NCBI GenBank assembly: GCA_910577505.1 | Contig: CAJTLN010000002.1 | Span: forward strand, 372,001-436,000 | DNA: 64,000 bases | Direction of reading: 5' to 3' | Source: an uncultured Bacilli bacterium | Lineage (GTDB): Bacteria > Bacillota_I > Bacilli_A > RF39 > UBA660 | Shown: positions 52,808 through 61,583 of the stretch, in pieces | Position numbering within the stretch: position 1 is the stretch's first letter | Layout of the letters: every line of letters begins with the position of its first letter | Made by a program: the position numbers and the translations under genes | Notes under the pieces: model-generated | Databases searched by the model: none | The model's input: only the letters and a program-made list of their open reading frames with translations | What the model was told of the DNA's origin: nothing

Positions 52808-53680
52808 TTAAGCGTTGATTTGAGCCATTACTTCTTCAGCAAAGTTATCAGAACGTTTTTCAATTCCTTCACCTACTGAGAACATTGTCATACCAACTAA
52901 TTCTCCTCCATTGTTAGTTACGTATTTAGTTACATCTATATCTCCATCTTTGATGAACGCTTGCATTGAAAGACAGATTTCTTTGAAGTATTTATTTAAT
53001 CTTCCTTCTACCATCTTTTCAGCTATTTCAGCAGGTTTACCTTCATTCATAGCTTGTTCTTTTAGAACTTCTCTTTCACGTGCTACTTCATCAGCTGGAA
53101 CGTCTTCTTTAAATACATATTTAGGTTTCATAGCAGCTGCTTGCATTGCTACATCTTTAGCAACTTCTTCATTGGCACCCTTAACTACTGTTACAACAGC
53201 AATTTTTCCGCCCATATGTAAATATGTACCAAAGTTTTCATCATCATTTTTTTCAATAACTGCTAAACGACGGAAATCAAGTTTTTCACCGATTTTTGAT
53301 GTTTTTGCAATCATTAAATCTCTTATTGTTCCTTCTTCAGTAGCTAATTCATTAGCTTCTTCTAAAGTTTTTGCGTCGCTATTTAAAACAGTTTCTCCAA
53401 CAGTTTTAATTAACTCTTTAAATTCATCGTTTTTACTAACAAAGTCAGTTTCTGCATTTATTTCAACAATTACTGCTTTATTTCCATTAACAAATATATC
53501 AGCTAAACCTTCGGCAGCAATTCTTGCTTCTTTTTTACCAGCTTTAGCGATACCTTTTTCACGTAACCAATCAACTGCAGCTTCAAGATTTCCATCGCAT
53601 TCTGATAATGCTTTTTTGCAGTCCATCATACCTGCACCAGTTTGTTCACGTAGTTCTTTTACTAAACTTGCGCTTATCAT
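52808..53680 (-). CDS. tsf: Elongation factor Ts
   Basis: This 290-residue protein has a UBA-like start LVKELREQTGAGMMDCKKAL, then EINAETDFVSKNDEF, GGKIAVVTVVKGA and AMQAAAMKPKY. EF-Ts exchanges GDP for GTP on EF-Tu. It lies 28 bases downstream of rpsB. Length is normal (about 290). Confidence 0.98.
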   Translation of the reverse strand: MISASLVKELREQTGAGMMDCKKALSECDGNLEAAVDWLREKGIAKAGKKEARIAAEGLADIFVNGNKAVIVEINAETDFVSKNDEFKELIKTVGETVLNSDAKTLEEANELATEEGTIRDLMIAKTSKIGEKLDFRRLAVIEKNDDENFGTYLHMGGKIAVVTVVKGANEEVAKDVAMQAAAMKPKYVFKEDVPADEVAREREVLKEQAMNEGKPAEIAEKMVEGRLNKYFKEICLSMQAFIKDGDIDVTKYVTNNGGELVGMTMFSVGEGIEKRSDNFAEEVMAQINA

Positions 53681-53708
53681 AGTGTAACCTTCCTTCTAAA
53701 ATTAAATA

Positions 53709-54632
53709 TTATTCACTTAAAGATGCAATTAATTCATCTTTTTTCATGCTTGTGTATCCTTTGATACCAGCTTCTTTAGCTAATGCTTTTAAATCAGTTA
53801 AAGTTTTTGAACTTAAGTCTTCTGTTGCAGTTGTATTTTCTACTACTTCTTCAGCAACTTCTTCAACTACTGAAGCAACTTCTTTAACTTCAGATTTTTT
53901 AGTTTCTTTTTTTGGTTTTCTATCTTCTTCAGTAATGTAGTCGATTATTTCTCCTCCATTAACTTCTGCAATAGCATTTCCTAATACTCCTAAAACTACT
54001 TTAACTGCTCTTACTGCATCGTCATTACCAGGGATAACGAAATCTACGTCATCTGGATCACAGTTAGTATCAACAATACCAAATATTGGAATATTTAATT
54101 TTCTAGCTTCTCTTATTGCATTGATTTCTTTTTTAGGATCAACAATAATCATAGCTTGTGGTAATTTGTCCATTGAACGAATACCACATAATAATTTATT
54201 TAGTTTTTCATATTCTTTCTTTAATTCAATAACTTCTTTTTTAGGTAAAACATCGAATGTTCCATTTTTTTCCATGTTTTCGATTTCTTCTAAACGTTTT
54301 ACTCTGCTTCTGATAGTACGGAAGTTTGTTAAAGTTCCTCCTAGCCATCTTTCAGTTACGTAATAAGAATTTGTTCTTTCTGCGTTTTCTTTTGCAGCTT
54401 CTTGAGCTTGCTTTTTAGTTCCTACGAATAGGAATGTTCCTCCATTTGCAGCAATTTTGTTTATTTCTGCATATGCTTCTTCGATTTTACTTAATGTTTT
54501 TTGTAAATCGATAATATAAATGTCATCTCTAGTTGTGTAAATGTACTCTTTCATTTTTGGATTCCATCTTTTTGTTTGATGTCCAAAATGAACTCCAGCT
54601 TCTAATAAATAACTTAATGAAACTACGGCCAT
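53709..54632 (-). CDS. rpsB: 30S ribosomal protein uS2 with C-terminal SAP/Rho-N-like extension
   Basis: This 307-residue S2 is longer than usual (about 230-260). The S2 core is standard: LLEAGVHFGHQTKRWNPKM, KYVTERWLGGTLTNF-type sequence (VTERWLGGTLTNFRTIRSR), IVDTNCDPDDVDFVIPGNDD. After an acidic/Val-Glu linker (about 230-270), the last 35 residues (LTDLKALAKEAGIKGYTSMK) form a Rho-N/SAP-like helix-turn-helix, which usually binds nucleic acid. ATG 54632 follows GAAGGAGGG. Confidence 0.97.
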   Translation of the reverse strand: MAVVSLSYLLEAGVHFGHQTKRWNPKMKEYIYTTRDDIYIIDLQKTLSKIEEAYAEINKIAANGGTFLFVGTKKQAQEAAKENAERTNSYYVTERWLGGTLTNFRTIRSRVKRLEEIENMEKNGTFDVLPKKEVIELKKEYEKLNKLLCGIRSMDKLPQAMIIVDPKKEINAIREARKLNIPIFGIVDTNCDPDDVDFVIPGNDDAVRAVKVVLGVLGNAIAEVNGGEIIDYITEEDRKPKKETKKSEVKEVASVVEEVAEEVVENTTATEDLSSKTLTDLKALAKEAGIKGYTSMKKDELIASLSE

Positions 54633-54739
54633 AAAAATTTCCCTCCTTCGTTATACATCTGTCTGCTTCTACTTTGTTACTCACCTCTTCGGCACTCGAG
54701 TAACAAATCCACATTCATGTCAATTTGCTTTTTAAAGCC
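54633..54739 (-). promoter_or_regulatory. rpsB leader with hairpin, possible S2 autoregulatory site
   Basis: The transcript leader of about 107 bases folds a perfect ten-base stem TTTGTTACTC/GAGTAACAAA at 54673-54707, with a loop that contains TGCCGAAGAGG. Ribosomal-protein leaders in Firmicutes often bind their own protein product. The element could be such an S2-binding site. The loop and position are direct observations; the role is inferred. Confidence 0.5.
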
Positions 54740-54745
54740 GCAATT

Positions 54746-54774
54746 ATTGTATCAAAAAAAAACACTTATAACAA
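54746..54774 (-). promoter_or_regulatory. Promoter of rpsB-tsf
   Basis: TTGTTA (54774-54769), a 17-base spacer and TACAAT (54751-54746) on the minus strand; the -35 box lies within the upstream terminator. Confidence 0.55.
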
Positions 54775-54784
54775 GTGTTTTTTG
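54757..54784 (-). terminator. Terminator after the 54791-55564 gene
   Basis: AAACACTT/AAGTGTTT stem and a nine-base T run on the minus strand. Confidence 0.8.
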
Positions 54785-54790
54785 GCTATT

Positions 54791-55564
54791 TTATCTGTTT
54801 TTTGGTACTAAATTTAATGCGCCTACACATTGATTGTTTTCTAAAACTGCGTCATCAGGTACGTCAACAATTAAAACCATATCATTCATTGATGAGAAAA
54901 GACTAGTTTGGCGCTCTTCTATATTAACGATTTCATAATCTCTAACTCCTTCAAGAACGATGTTAGAATAGTCTCCAGTTGGACTTTTTGGAACGATTTT
55001 TACAACTGTTTCAGTAACTGTTCTAACTGCTAAATCGCCTTCTAATTCATAACCTGCTGGTGGCATGTAGATTGTTGCTCCATTAACAACTATTTTGTCT
55101 GCTTTAACGCTTTCAACTCTTTCTCCTTGTAGTGTTACAATAGCAATATCATGGCCATCTGCAGTATAATATTCATCGAATATTTCGCAATATTTAACGT
55201 TTGAAGAAATCATTGCAGAAGCTAAAACTTCTCCATCACAGTATTTACAGTCATATGCACGATCAATAATTACTGATTCTGGTGAATTAAATACACCATC
55301 AACTGTATACTCTTCTACTAGACTACTAGCTAACTTAGATTCTTTAGTTCCAAGATATTTAGAAAAATCTATTCCACCTTTAGCAGCTATGTATCCACCA
55401 CCGATTGCTAATGCTGCAACTAAACCGCCGATTGATAACCATTTTGTTACTTTTTTAGCACCTGATTTTTTAGATTTCTTTTTTTTCTTAGTTTCTAGTT
55501 GTTCATTTTGCTGAGACTCTCCAGCGTTACCTCTAATATTTGACTGTTGATTTCTTTTTTCCAC
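54791..55564 (-). CDS. Hypothetical single-TM protein with beta-rich extracytoplasmic domain
   Basis: This 257-residue protein has a Lys-rich cytoplasmic tail (TKKKKKSKKSGAKKVTKWL), a TM helix (residues 43-66: GGLVAALAIGGGYIAAKGG), and an extracytoplasmic domain with DRAYDCKYCDGE and KYCEIFDEYYTADG (three to four Cys) and beta strands at the end (MVLIVDVPDDAVL). GTG 55564 follows GGGGGAAAT. No recognised family. It is upstream of the rpsB operon, separated from it by a strong terminator. Confidence 0.65.
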   Translation of the reverse strand: MEKRNQQSNIRGNAGESQQNEQLETKKKKKSKKSGAKKVTKWLSIGGLVAALAIGGGYIAAKGGIDFSKYLGTKESKLASSLVEEYTVDGVFNSPESVIIDRAYDCKYCDGEVLASAMISSNVKYCEIFDEYYTADGHDIAIVTLQGERVESVKADKIVVNGATIYMPPAGYELEGDLAVRTVTETVVKIVPKSPTGDYSNIVLEGVRDYEIVNIEERQTSLFSSMNDMVLIVDVPDDAVLENNQCVGALNLVPKNR

Positions 55565-55649
55565 TTTTATTTCCCCCGTTTCAACATCTGGCTAAAGTAT
55601 ACTATAACAAATAAAAATAAGCAAATTTTACTAATTTTTTCGTAAAAAT

Positions 55650-56339
55650 TTACTTATATTTTAGAATTTCAATAATAAAACCACCTTTTTTGGTAACTTT
55701 TTTTATGGTGCTAAACTTATATTTGCCTTTTTTTCTTATACTAAAAACATCATTCTCCTTTAAAACTCTTGTTGGTTTTATTTCTTCCTCGCAATTTAAG
55801 ATGATTTCTTTATTTTTAAATCTTTCAAGCGTAGATTTCCTACTTTCACCTACTATTGTGCTTACAATGTTATCTATGCGCAACGATGAAACAATAAATT
55901 CTTCTTTTATATATTCTTGTTCAAAATTTGTAGCAAGAGATATATCTGCTTCTTCTAAATTTATTGGATTATTTTTAACTTGGACCAAATTTGATTTGAA
56001 ATACTCTACTAAATGGGGCAACAAAAAAATATAAAACGAATCGTCGTACTTTACTATATCTCCAAATGTATCTTCTTTTATCCCAAGAGAAAAAATAGTA
56101 CCAAGTACATCTTGATGTCTTAATTCTATTTTCGATTCTATTTTAAATAGTTTTATTTTTGGAATATTCTTTTTATATAATATCACTTTATTACTTTCAT
56201 TATATAAATTATAGATATTATATTCTTTTTCACTTAATTTTCCTTTTACTAATGCTAATTCCTTTGAAGATAAAAAATTTGAATAACCTTTATTATATAA
56301 ACTATCAATTATTTTTTCTATATTATAATTATTTTTCAT
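55650..56339 (-). CDS. ylmH: S4-domain RNA-binding protein YlmH
   Basis: This 229-residue protein has the YlmH N-terminal region (HQDVLGTIFSLGIKEDTFGD, matching the R-x-D-x-L-G-x-L-x-x-x-G-I-x-R-x-x-x-G-D pattern) and a C-terminal S4 domain (SLRIDNIVSTIVGESRKSTL ending in a basic beta strand). Family members bind rRNA at stalled 50S subunits and aid ribosome-associated quality control. Its ATG 56339 overlaps the upstream membrane protein gene by 11 bases. Confidence 0.88.
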   Translation of the reverse strand: MKNNYNIEKIIDSLYNKGYSNFLSSKELALVKGKLSEKEYNIYNLYNESNKVILYKKNIPKIKLFKIESKIELRHQDVLGTIFSLGIKEDTFGDIVKYDDSFYIFLLPHLVEYFKSNLVQVKNNPINLEEADISLATNFEQEYIKEEFIVSSLRIDNIVSTIVGESRKSTLERFKNKEIILNCEEEIKPTRVLKENDVFSIRKKGKYKFSTIKKVTKKGGFIIEILKYK

Positions 56340-56829
56340 TGTTTTTCTTAATTAATTTTATTATAGCTTTATTGATGTTTATAGCAATATAAGAAATAAT
56401 GTAATTAAAGAAACTATAGGCAAATAAAATGTAATATGTAACTACATGATTTCTTTTACTTACATAGTATATGAATGGAATTAATGTTATTAATAGTAAA
56501 ATTAAAATAGTCGAAATATCATTTGTTCCTATTTTCCCTTTATTTCTATTTTTATCATAATATCTATTAAAAAATAAATAAAGGTTTATTGCTGAAAATA
56601 ATAAGACATCTACTAACCATATTTGATCCGCATTATGATAATAAGCAGAAAAATAAATGAATATAGCAAATAAAATTATATTTTCAAAATGAAATATTTT
56701 AAAGATATTCTCTTTTATCCATTTTTTAGTCACTTTATTTTCTTTTAAATCTTTTATAGCATTATTACATAATGATGAAAAATAAAGCAACCAAGGAATA
56801 AAAGTTAAGTAAACAATAATTTTTGTCAT
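56329..56829 (-). CDS. Four-TM membrane protein, unknown
   Basis: This 166-residue protein has hydrophobic helices near 5-20, 48-63, 72-90, 105-122 and 128-155 and short loops (HNADQIWLVDVLLF in one). ATG 56829 follows GAGGTG. It is coupled to ylmH by overlap. No recognised family or catalytic motif; role unknown. Confidence 0.65.
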   Translation of the reverse strand: MTKIIVYLTFIPWLLYFSSLCNNAIKDLKENKVTKKWIKENIFKIFHFENIILFAIFIYFSAYYHNADQIWLVDVLLFSAINLYLFFNRYYDKNRNKGKIGTNDISTILILLLITLIPFIYYVSKRNHVVTYYILFAYSFFNYIISYIAININKAIIKLIKKNNEK

Positions 56830-56892
56830 ATGAACACCTCGTTTATAGTTTTATTATAATATAAATGATTTGTAGTTCAACTTTATTTTTAT

Positions 56893-57120
56893 TTACTTTA
56901 CAATTAAGTGACCATTATACTTTGTTTTATAATCATTAATTAGGTCATTTATTAGAGTTTTATCATAGTATGATTCGTTTAGGATTGTTATTTCTATGTT
57001 ACTTATATTATATGAGTCAATAATTCTATATAACTTATTTTGTAATTTATTTATTAAGCTAAAGTTTATTCTTTCTTCGATGTTTATATATAATGTATTA
57101 TTTGAAAAAATCATTTCCAT
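56893..57120 (-). CDS. Small STAS/SpoIIAA-like protein, degenerate phosphosite
   Basis: This 75-residue protein starts at ATG 57120 behind GGTGAT; upstream in-frame codons are not supported. It opens MEMIFSNNTLYINIEERINF and ends NDYKTKYNGHLIVK, with strand-helix-strand order like a STAS domain (anti-sigma factor antagonist). The usual DSSG phosphorylation block is replaced by NESYYDKT. It could be a degenerate STAS, or the resemblance may be superficial. Divergent from murT. Confidence 0.45.
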   Translation of the reverse strand: MEMIFSNNTLYINIEERINFSLINKLQNKLYRIIDSYNISNIEITILNESYYDKTLINDLINDYKTKYNGHLIVK

Positions 57121-57251
57121 ATTATCACCAAAAATAATATACCAAATGCAATTACAAGATTCTATTGTTTCGACAAAATATGTAAAAGTTTGCATGTTTT
57201 TTAAATGGTAGTTATTATTTTCTGTTATAATTTTTACAGGTGGTGTTTTTT

Positions 57252-58604
57252 ATGAAACTTAGATTGATTATTTTTATTAATAAATTGATTACCAAAATTT
57301 GTAAATTATTTAAAAAAAATGGTTCCGTTTATCCTGGATATATTATATATGATGTTTTAAGACAGAAAAAAATATTGGAAAACATTAAATATCCTAAATA
57401 TGTTATTGCAGTTACAGGTTCTTCTGGAAAAGGTTCTACTACCGAATTAATAAATTATATCTTAACTAAAAAAGGTTATGATGTATGCTATAACAAAAAT
57501 GGAAGCAATGGCGTTTTAGCAGCTACTACTCTTATACTGAATAACTGCAATTCTAAAGGCGAATTTTTACACGAAGTATTATTACTAGAATGTGATGAAA
57601 GACATTTAAAATTGATTTTTGGAAAAAACAAGATGACTCATTTAATAATTACTAATATGACACGAGATCAACCTGCTCGTCATGGTAATTCTGATATTGT
57701 ATTTGCAGATGTTTTAAAAGGTATTGGAAATAATACAAAACTTATTATTAATGCTGATGACCCATTAGTTAATAGACTTAAATATACTCATAAAAATGAA
57801 GTGATTAGATATGGTATTGGAAAAACAAAAGATTCTTATATTGGTAGTGCAAGTGATTTAGTTGATTATGCATATTGTCCTAAATGTAATAGAAAATTAA
57901 TTTATGATTATTATCATTATGGACATATTGGTAATTTCCATTGTCCTATTTGTGATTTTAAACGTGGGAATGTTGATTTTGAAGCTACAGATGTTAATTT
58001 AGAAAAAAAGAAAGCTAAAATAAATGGTAAAAGTGTTTTACTTGATAAAAATGTTTTGTACGCTGTTTATTATACTATTGCTGCTTATGCTCTTTGCAAA
58101 ACAATTGGTGTTGAAGATAAAGACATTTTAGATGTTCTAAACGAGAATAAACATGAAAGTAAACGTGGAAAAATATCAAGTTTTGATGGTAGAAAGTTAA
58201 TTTCTCTTGAGTCTAAAAATGAAAATAATTTAAGCTACTATCAATCTATTAAATACATTACTGACCAACCTGGTAAGAAATCAATAATAATTGGATTTAA
58301 TAATGTTTCTAGAAGACATCCTCATAATGACATATCTTGGTTATGGGATATAAAATTTGAATTACTTAATTGTAAGAATATCGATAAAATTTATTGTATT
58401 GGAAGATTTAGATATGATGTTGCTGCAAGACTTTCTTTTGCTGGAATTGAGGAAGATAAACTTATATTAGTTGATGATTTAGAGCGTATCCCTGATGAAG
58501 TTAGAGAAAAAAGTGTTGGTGACATATATACTATGTGTTGTATTGAACTTACTGGTATACTAAAAAGAATGCTAGAGGAGAATGATGAAAATGGAAACGG
58601 TTAA
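57252..58604 (+). CDS. murT: Lipid II isoglutaminyl synthase subunit MurT
   Basis: This 450-residue Mur-ligase-like enzyme amidates glutamate in lipid II with GatD. It has P-loop VTGSSGKGSTTELI (~55), the central domain ECDERHLKLIFGK, NADDPLVNRL and a zinc ribbon (CPKC ~214 and CPIC ~235), and HPHNDISWLWDIKFELLNC near 360, whose Asp completes the triad with GatD in known complexes. ATG 57252 follows GGTGGTG. It overlaps gatD. Confidence 0.94.
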   Translation: MKLRLIIFINKLITKICKLFKKNGSVYPGYIIYDVLRQKKILENIKYPKYVIAVTGSSGKGSTTELINYILTKKGYDVCYNKNGSNGVLAATTLILNNCNSKGEFLHEVLLLECDERHLKLIFGKNKMTHLIITNMTRDQPARHGNSDIVFADVLKGIGNNTKLIINADDPLVNRLKYTHKNEVIRYGIGKTKDSYIGSASDLVDYAYCPKCNRKLIYDYYHYGHIGNFHCPICDFKRGNVDFEATDVNLEKKKAKINGKSVLLDKNVLYAVYYTIAAYALCKTIGVEDKDILDVLNENKHESKRGKISSFDGRKLISLESKNENNLSYYQSIKYITDQPGKKSIIIGFNNVSRRHPHNDISWLWDIKFELLNCKNIDKIYCIGRFRYDVAARLSFAGIEEDKLILVDDLERIPDEVREKSVGDIYTMCCIELTGILKRMLEENDENGNG

Positions 58605-59313
58605 AATCGCTCATTTATATTATGATATTATGAATTTATATGGAGAAAATGGTAATATAAGATACTTAAAGAAAAAATTTGAAGATCAAAATATTAAAAC
58701 TGAGGTTTATTTTTTAAGTATTGAAGATGATATTGATTTTAATAAATACGATGTTTACTATATAGGTTCTGGTACTGATAATAATAAAAAAATCGTATTA
58801 AATAATATATTGAAATATAGAGATAATATAAAAGATGCTATTTATACAAACAAATTTTTCTTAATAACAGGAAATGCTGTTGATTTGTTTGGCAAATCTA
58901 TTATGAATAATAACGGAGAAGAAATTGAAGCACTCCATATTTTTGATTATATAGTTACTGAAGAAGAGTTTAGAATTATTGAAGACCAATACTATACTTG
59001 TTCTTTAATTGATGAAAAAATAATTGGTTTTCAAAATAGGTTATCTGTTATGAGTAAATATAGTAATAATTTGTTTGAAGTTGTCAAAGGAACTGGTAGT
59101 TCTCCTAATGTTACTACTGAAGGTATTCTATATAATAATTTTTATGGTACATATCTATTGGGTCCTATTCTAGTAAGAAATCCACATTTTACTGATTATA
59201 TTGTAAAAAAAGTTTGTAAGCAAAAAGATCTTTCTTATAACGAACCTAAGAAAGATGATATATGCTATTTAGCTTATGATGAATTCGTTAAGAATTTTTA
59301 TGAGAATCAATAA
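58591..59313 (+). CDS. gatD: GatD-like subunit lacking both glutaminase residues
   Basis: This 240-residue protein overlaps the end of murT and has the CobB/GatD class I amidotransferase layout: YYDIMNLYGENGNIRYLKKK at the start, FFLITGNAVDLFGKSI near the middle, and NFYGTYLLGPILVRNPHF near the end. In GatD the nucleophile sits in a L-A-I-C-G-G-Y-Q-type motif; here it is LITGNAVDLFG, without Cys. The catalytic His of GTYLHGP is Leu here. The protein is thus predicted to lack glutaminase activity. Alternative ATG codons exist at 58582 and 58585. Confidence 0.88.
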   Translation: METVKIAHLYYDIMNLYGENGNIRYLKKKFEDQNIKTEVYFLSIEDDIDFNKYDVYYIGSGTDNNKKIVLNNILKYRDNIKDAIYTNKFFLITGNAVDLFGKSIMNNNGEEIEALHIFDYIVTEEEFRIIEDQYYTCSLIDEKIIGFQNRLSVMSKYSNNLFEVVKGTGSSPNVTTEGILYNNFYGTYLLGPILVRNPHFTDYIVKKVCKQKDLSYNEPKKDDICYLAYDEFVKNFYENQ

Positions 59314-59328
59314 TGATTCTCTTTTTTT
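59302..59328 (+). terminator. Terminator after murT-gatD
   Basis: GAGAATCA/TGATTCTC stem with the gatD stop in the loop, followed by seven T. Confidence 0.8.
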
Positions 59329-59383
59329 CTTTACTTTTTTTGTATTTTCAGCTATTATACATCTATTAAAAGGGGTTGGTACT

Positions 59384-60100
59384 ATGGGAAATGAAAGAAT
59401 TAAAAGGGATGAGAATAAATATATAATTGCTTCACATCATGCATTTAATAAAACTTTTGAATGTATTGAATACTTTGACTTAGAAGTATATGGTATAGGT
59501 TATAATAGAACATTTTTCTTTGAAGATATATTAAGAAAGTATGAAATTACTTATAGACTTTTTAAAGAAAATCATCCTGATAAAATTGTTACGATTTTTG
59601 ATAAAGCCTTATGTTTTGCAATGGTTTTAAGAAAATTCGATAATTTCAGTTGCATAAGAGGGACTTCAGCTCCTCGTAGAATATCTTTATTAAATGAAAG
59701 ATATATTGTCGAATTTATGCTTAGTATATTGCACTATTCTGAATACAGTGTAAGAGCTCCTGGTAAAGGAAATGGTGCTATGATTGAATTTACACCATTT
59801 GACCTTACGACTTTGTTTGCAAACAATCAAGATATCTTGGAAGCTAACATAAGAAAGATGATGCTATTGCTGGCGGAAGAAGAATTTAAGGCAGAAGAAA
59901 TTGCAGAAACTCTACGCAAGACATATGACTTAGCCATTTTGTATGGCAATTGCTTCGAAGAATCAGACTTTGAAAAAGTAAGGAAAAGAATACGTGTTAA
60001 AGAAACTTTTAGTGCACCTATGTTGGTTAGCGAACCAAGTGATTCACTAAAATGGCACCGTGATAATTTGAATTTATCATATTACGATAGATATAAATAG
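59384..60100 (+). CDS. Hypothetical protein, 238 aa
   Basis: This soluble protein starts at ATG 59384 behind AAAGGGG; a longer in-frame extension overlaps gatD and its terminator and is unlikely. Aromatic-rich N-terminal half (VYGIGYNRTFFFEDILRKYE) and a conserved-looking segment SVRAPGKGNGAMIEFTPFDL, then a helical C-terminus. No TM or signal. I do not recognise the family. Confidence 0.65.
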   Translation: MGNERIKRDENKYIIASHHAFNKTFECIEYFDLEVYGIGYNRTFFFEDILRKYEITYRLFKENHPDKIVTIFDKALCFAMVLRKFDNFSCIRGTSAPRRISLLNERYIVEFMLSILHYSEYSVRAPGKGNGAMIEFTPFDLTTLFANNQDILEANIRKMMLLLAEEEFKAEEIAETLRKTYDLAILYGNCFEESDFEKVRKRIRVKETFSAPMLVSEPSDSLKWHRDNLNLSYYDRYK

Positions 60101-60116
60101 ATTGTTGGACAAAAAA

Positions 60117-60147
60117 ATAATGCTTATTTATTAGCATTATTTTTTAT
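60117..60147. terminator. Bidirectional terminator
   Basis: AATAATGCT/AGCATTATT stem with A run left and T run right between convergent genes; it overlaps the end of queH. Confidence 0.75.
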
Positions 60148-60756
60148 TTTTTCTCTTTCTTCTTTGGAATATATACATCCACAATAATCTTGACGGTATA
60201 AGTTGTATTCTTTTGATAATTCTATGCTGTGTTTATATCCTTCTTTCTTTTTGAAGTCAGAATATAAATATTTTATATCATATTTTTCACTTAGATATTT
60301 ACCTATTTCATTAAGTTTTGCACTATTTTTTAAAGGGCTTACTGTTAATGTGGTTGCAAAATAATCAAAACCTTTTTCTTTAGCTAACTTGGCTGTTTTT
60401 TCCATGCGAAGATAGTAACATTTAATGCATCTTGCTCCACCTTCAGATTCTTTTTCTAACCCTTTTATTGTTTGGTGATATAAATTATTTTCATGATCGC
60501 AATCTAACATAGTTATGGAGTTCTTATGTGGGTACTCGGAAATGAATCTCAATTCTTCATTTTTTCTTTTTTCATACTCTTCTAATGGTTCAATATTAGG
60601 ATTGTAATATAAGATAGTAATATTAAAGAAATTTGTTAAAAGATCTATAACGTGGCTTGAACATGGGGCACAACAACTGTGCAAAAGAAGACTTGGAATA
60701 TTCTTTTGATTTGAAATATAATTAAGTTCGTCTTCCATTATCTTGTTATAATTCAT
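60124..60756 (-). CDS. queH: Epoxyqueuosine reductase QueH
   Basis: This 210-residue protein has LLLHSCCAPCSS near the start, GGARCIKCYYLRMEKTA in the middle and RQDYCGCIYSKEE near the end, the cysteine sets of QueH (formerly DUF208) that bind a metal cluster. QueH makes queuosine in tRNA in place of QueG. ATG 60756 follows GGAAGTG. It precedes a terminator shared with the plus-strand gene. Confidence 0.95.
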   Translation of the reverse strand: MNYNKIMEDELNYISNQKNIPSLLLHSCCAPCSSHVIDLLTNFFNITILYYNPNIEPLEEYEKRKNEELRFISEYPHKNSITMLDCDHENNLYHQTIKGLEKESEGGARCIKCYYLRMEKTAKLAKEKGFDYFATTLTVSPLKNSAKLNEIGKYLSEKYDIKYLYSDFKKKEGYKHSIELSKEYNLYRQDYCGCIYSKEEREKIKNNANK

Positions 60757-60785
60757 AATATCACTTCCTTTGAAAGCTAGCTTAT

Positions 60786-61577
60786 CTAATTTTGATTGTT
60801 CTCTGTGATAGGCTCTTTTTTCTTTTCCTCTTCTTCTTTATTTATTGTGTCGTAACTTTTTATATATATTCGATCTTCATTTATTGTGTCTAAATATATT
60901 ACTCCGTGGCTTGTATCCATATCAGGTGATGCAATAATAGTATTATACTTGTTTAAATTTTTAATATTTACAGTATCTATCATGACAGTATTTGTGTCGT
61001 TCATTTTTAAGGTAAAATGATTATTATCAATTACAGTTCCATCAGCTGATTTATATGGCGTATACTCTATTTCATTAATCATTCTTATTATATTATAATC
61101 AATTTTATTTAGGCCACTAACAAAATCATCAAATATTGTATCTGGCGTGAAATTAATTAGTGTAGGATAACCGTAGAAAATATTGGAATCTGGAATTGAT
61201 TCTCCACTACTAGAAATAAATTTATTATTATATTTATAGAAAAACAATATTTTATCTTCTGTAATATCGATTGTTAGTTTGCCAAAAATATTTCTCTTAA
61301 TTTTTACATCTTTGATTAGCGGAATACTTTTTATTTCATTCTTTATTTTTTTGAAATTAAGTTTATAGATTTCTGGATAGTTTTCTATTTCGGCTTTTTC
61401 AATAATTTCAACATCTTTTATTATGTTATTCCCTACTATTTTTATATGATTTATTTTTAATGTAGATATATAAAATATAAAAAGTCCAACAAAAAGAAAA
61501 AAGATAATAATTTTTATAAGTACATTGACTCTTAATTTTAATCTTTTTTTTGTTTTTTGTTGAACCTTTTTATTCAT
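60786..61577 (-). CDS. ftsQ: Cell division protein FtsQ/DivIB
   Basis: This 263-residue protein has a basic tail, one TM helix (residues 22-43), the POTRA start INHIKIVGNNIIKDVEIIEK and a beta domain with KLTIDITEDKILFFYKYN. FtsQ/DivIB links divisome assembly and the wall synthases. The C-terminal tail is Lys/Glu-rich. It follows murB by six bases, giving the cluster murG-murB-ftsQ. Confidence 0.92.
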   Translation of the reverse strand: MNKKVQQKTKKRLKLRVNVLIKIIIFFLFVGLFIFYISTLKINHIKIVGNNIIKDVEIIEKAEIENYPEIYKLNFKKIKNEIKSIPLIKDVKIKRNIFGKLTIDITEDKILFFYKYNNKFISSSGESIPDSNIFYGYPTLINFTPDTIFDDFVSGLNKIDYNIIRMINEIEYTPYKSADGTVIDNNHFTLKMNDTNTVMIDTVNIKNLNKYNTIIASPDMDTSHGVIYLDTINEDRIYIKSYDTINKEEEEKKKEPITENNQN

Positions 61578-61583
61578 CTTTTA

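Noticed and set aside
52911..53687. A 258-codon open frame antisense to tsf
   Set aside because: It is the mirror of a highly conserved gene; Ser/Ala-rich composition is a codon-bias artefact and it has no ribosome site.
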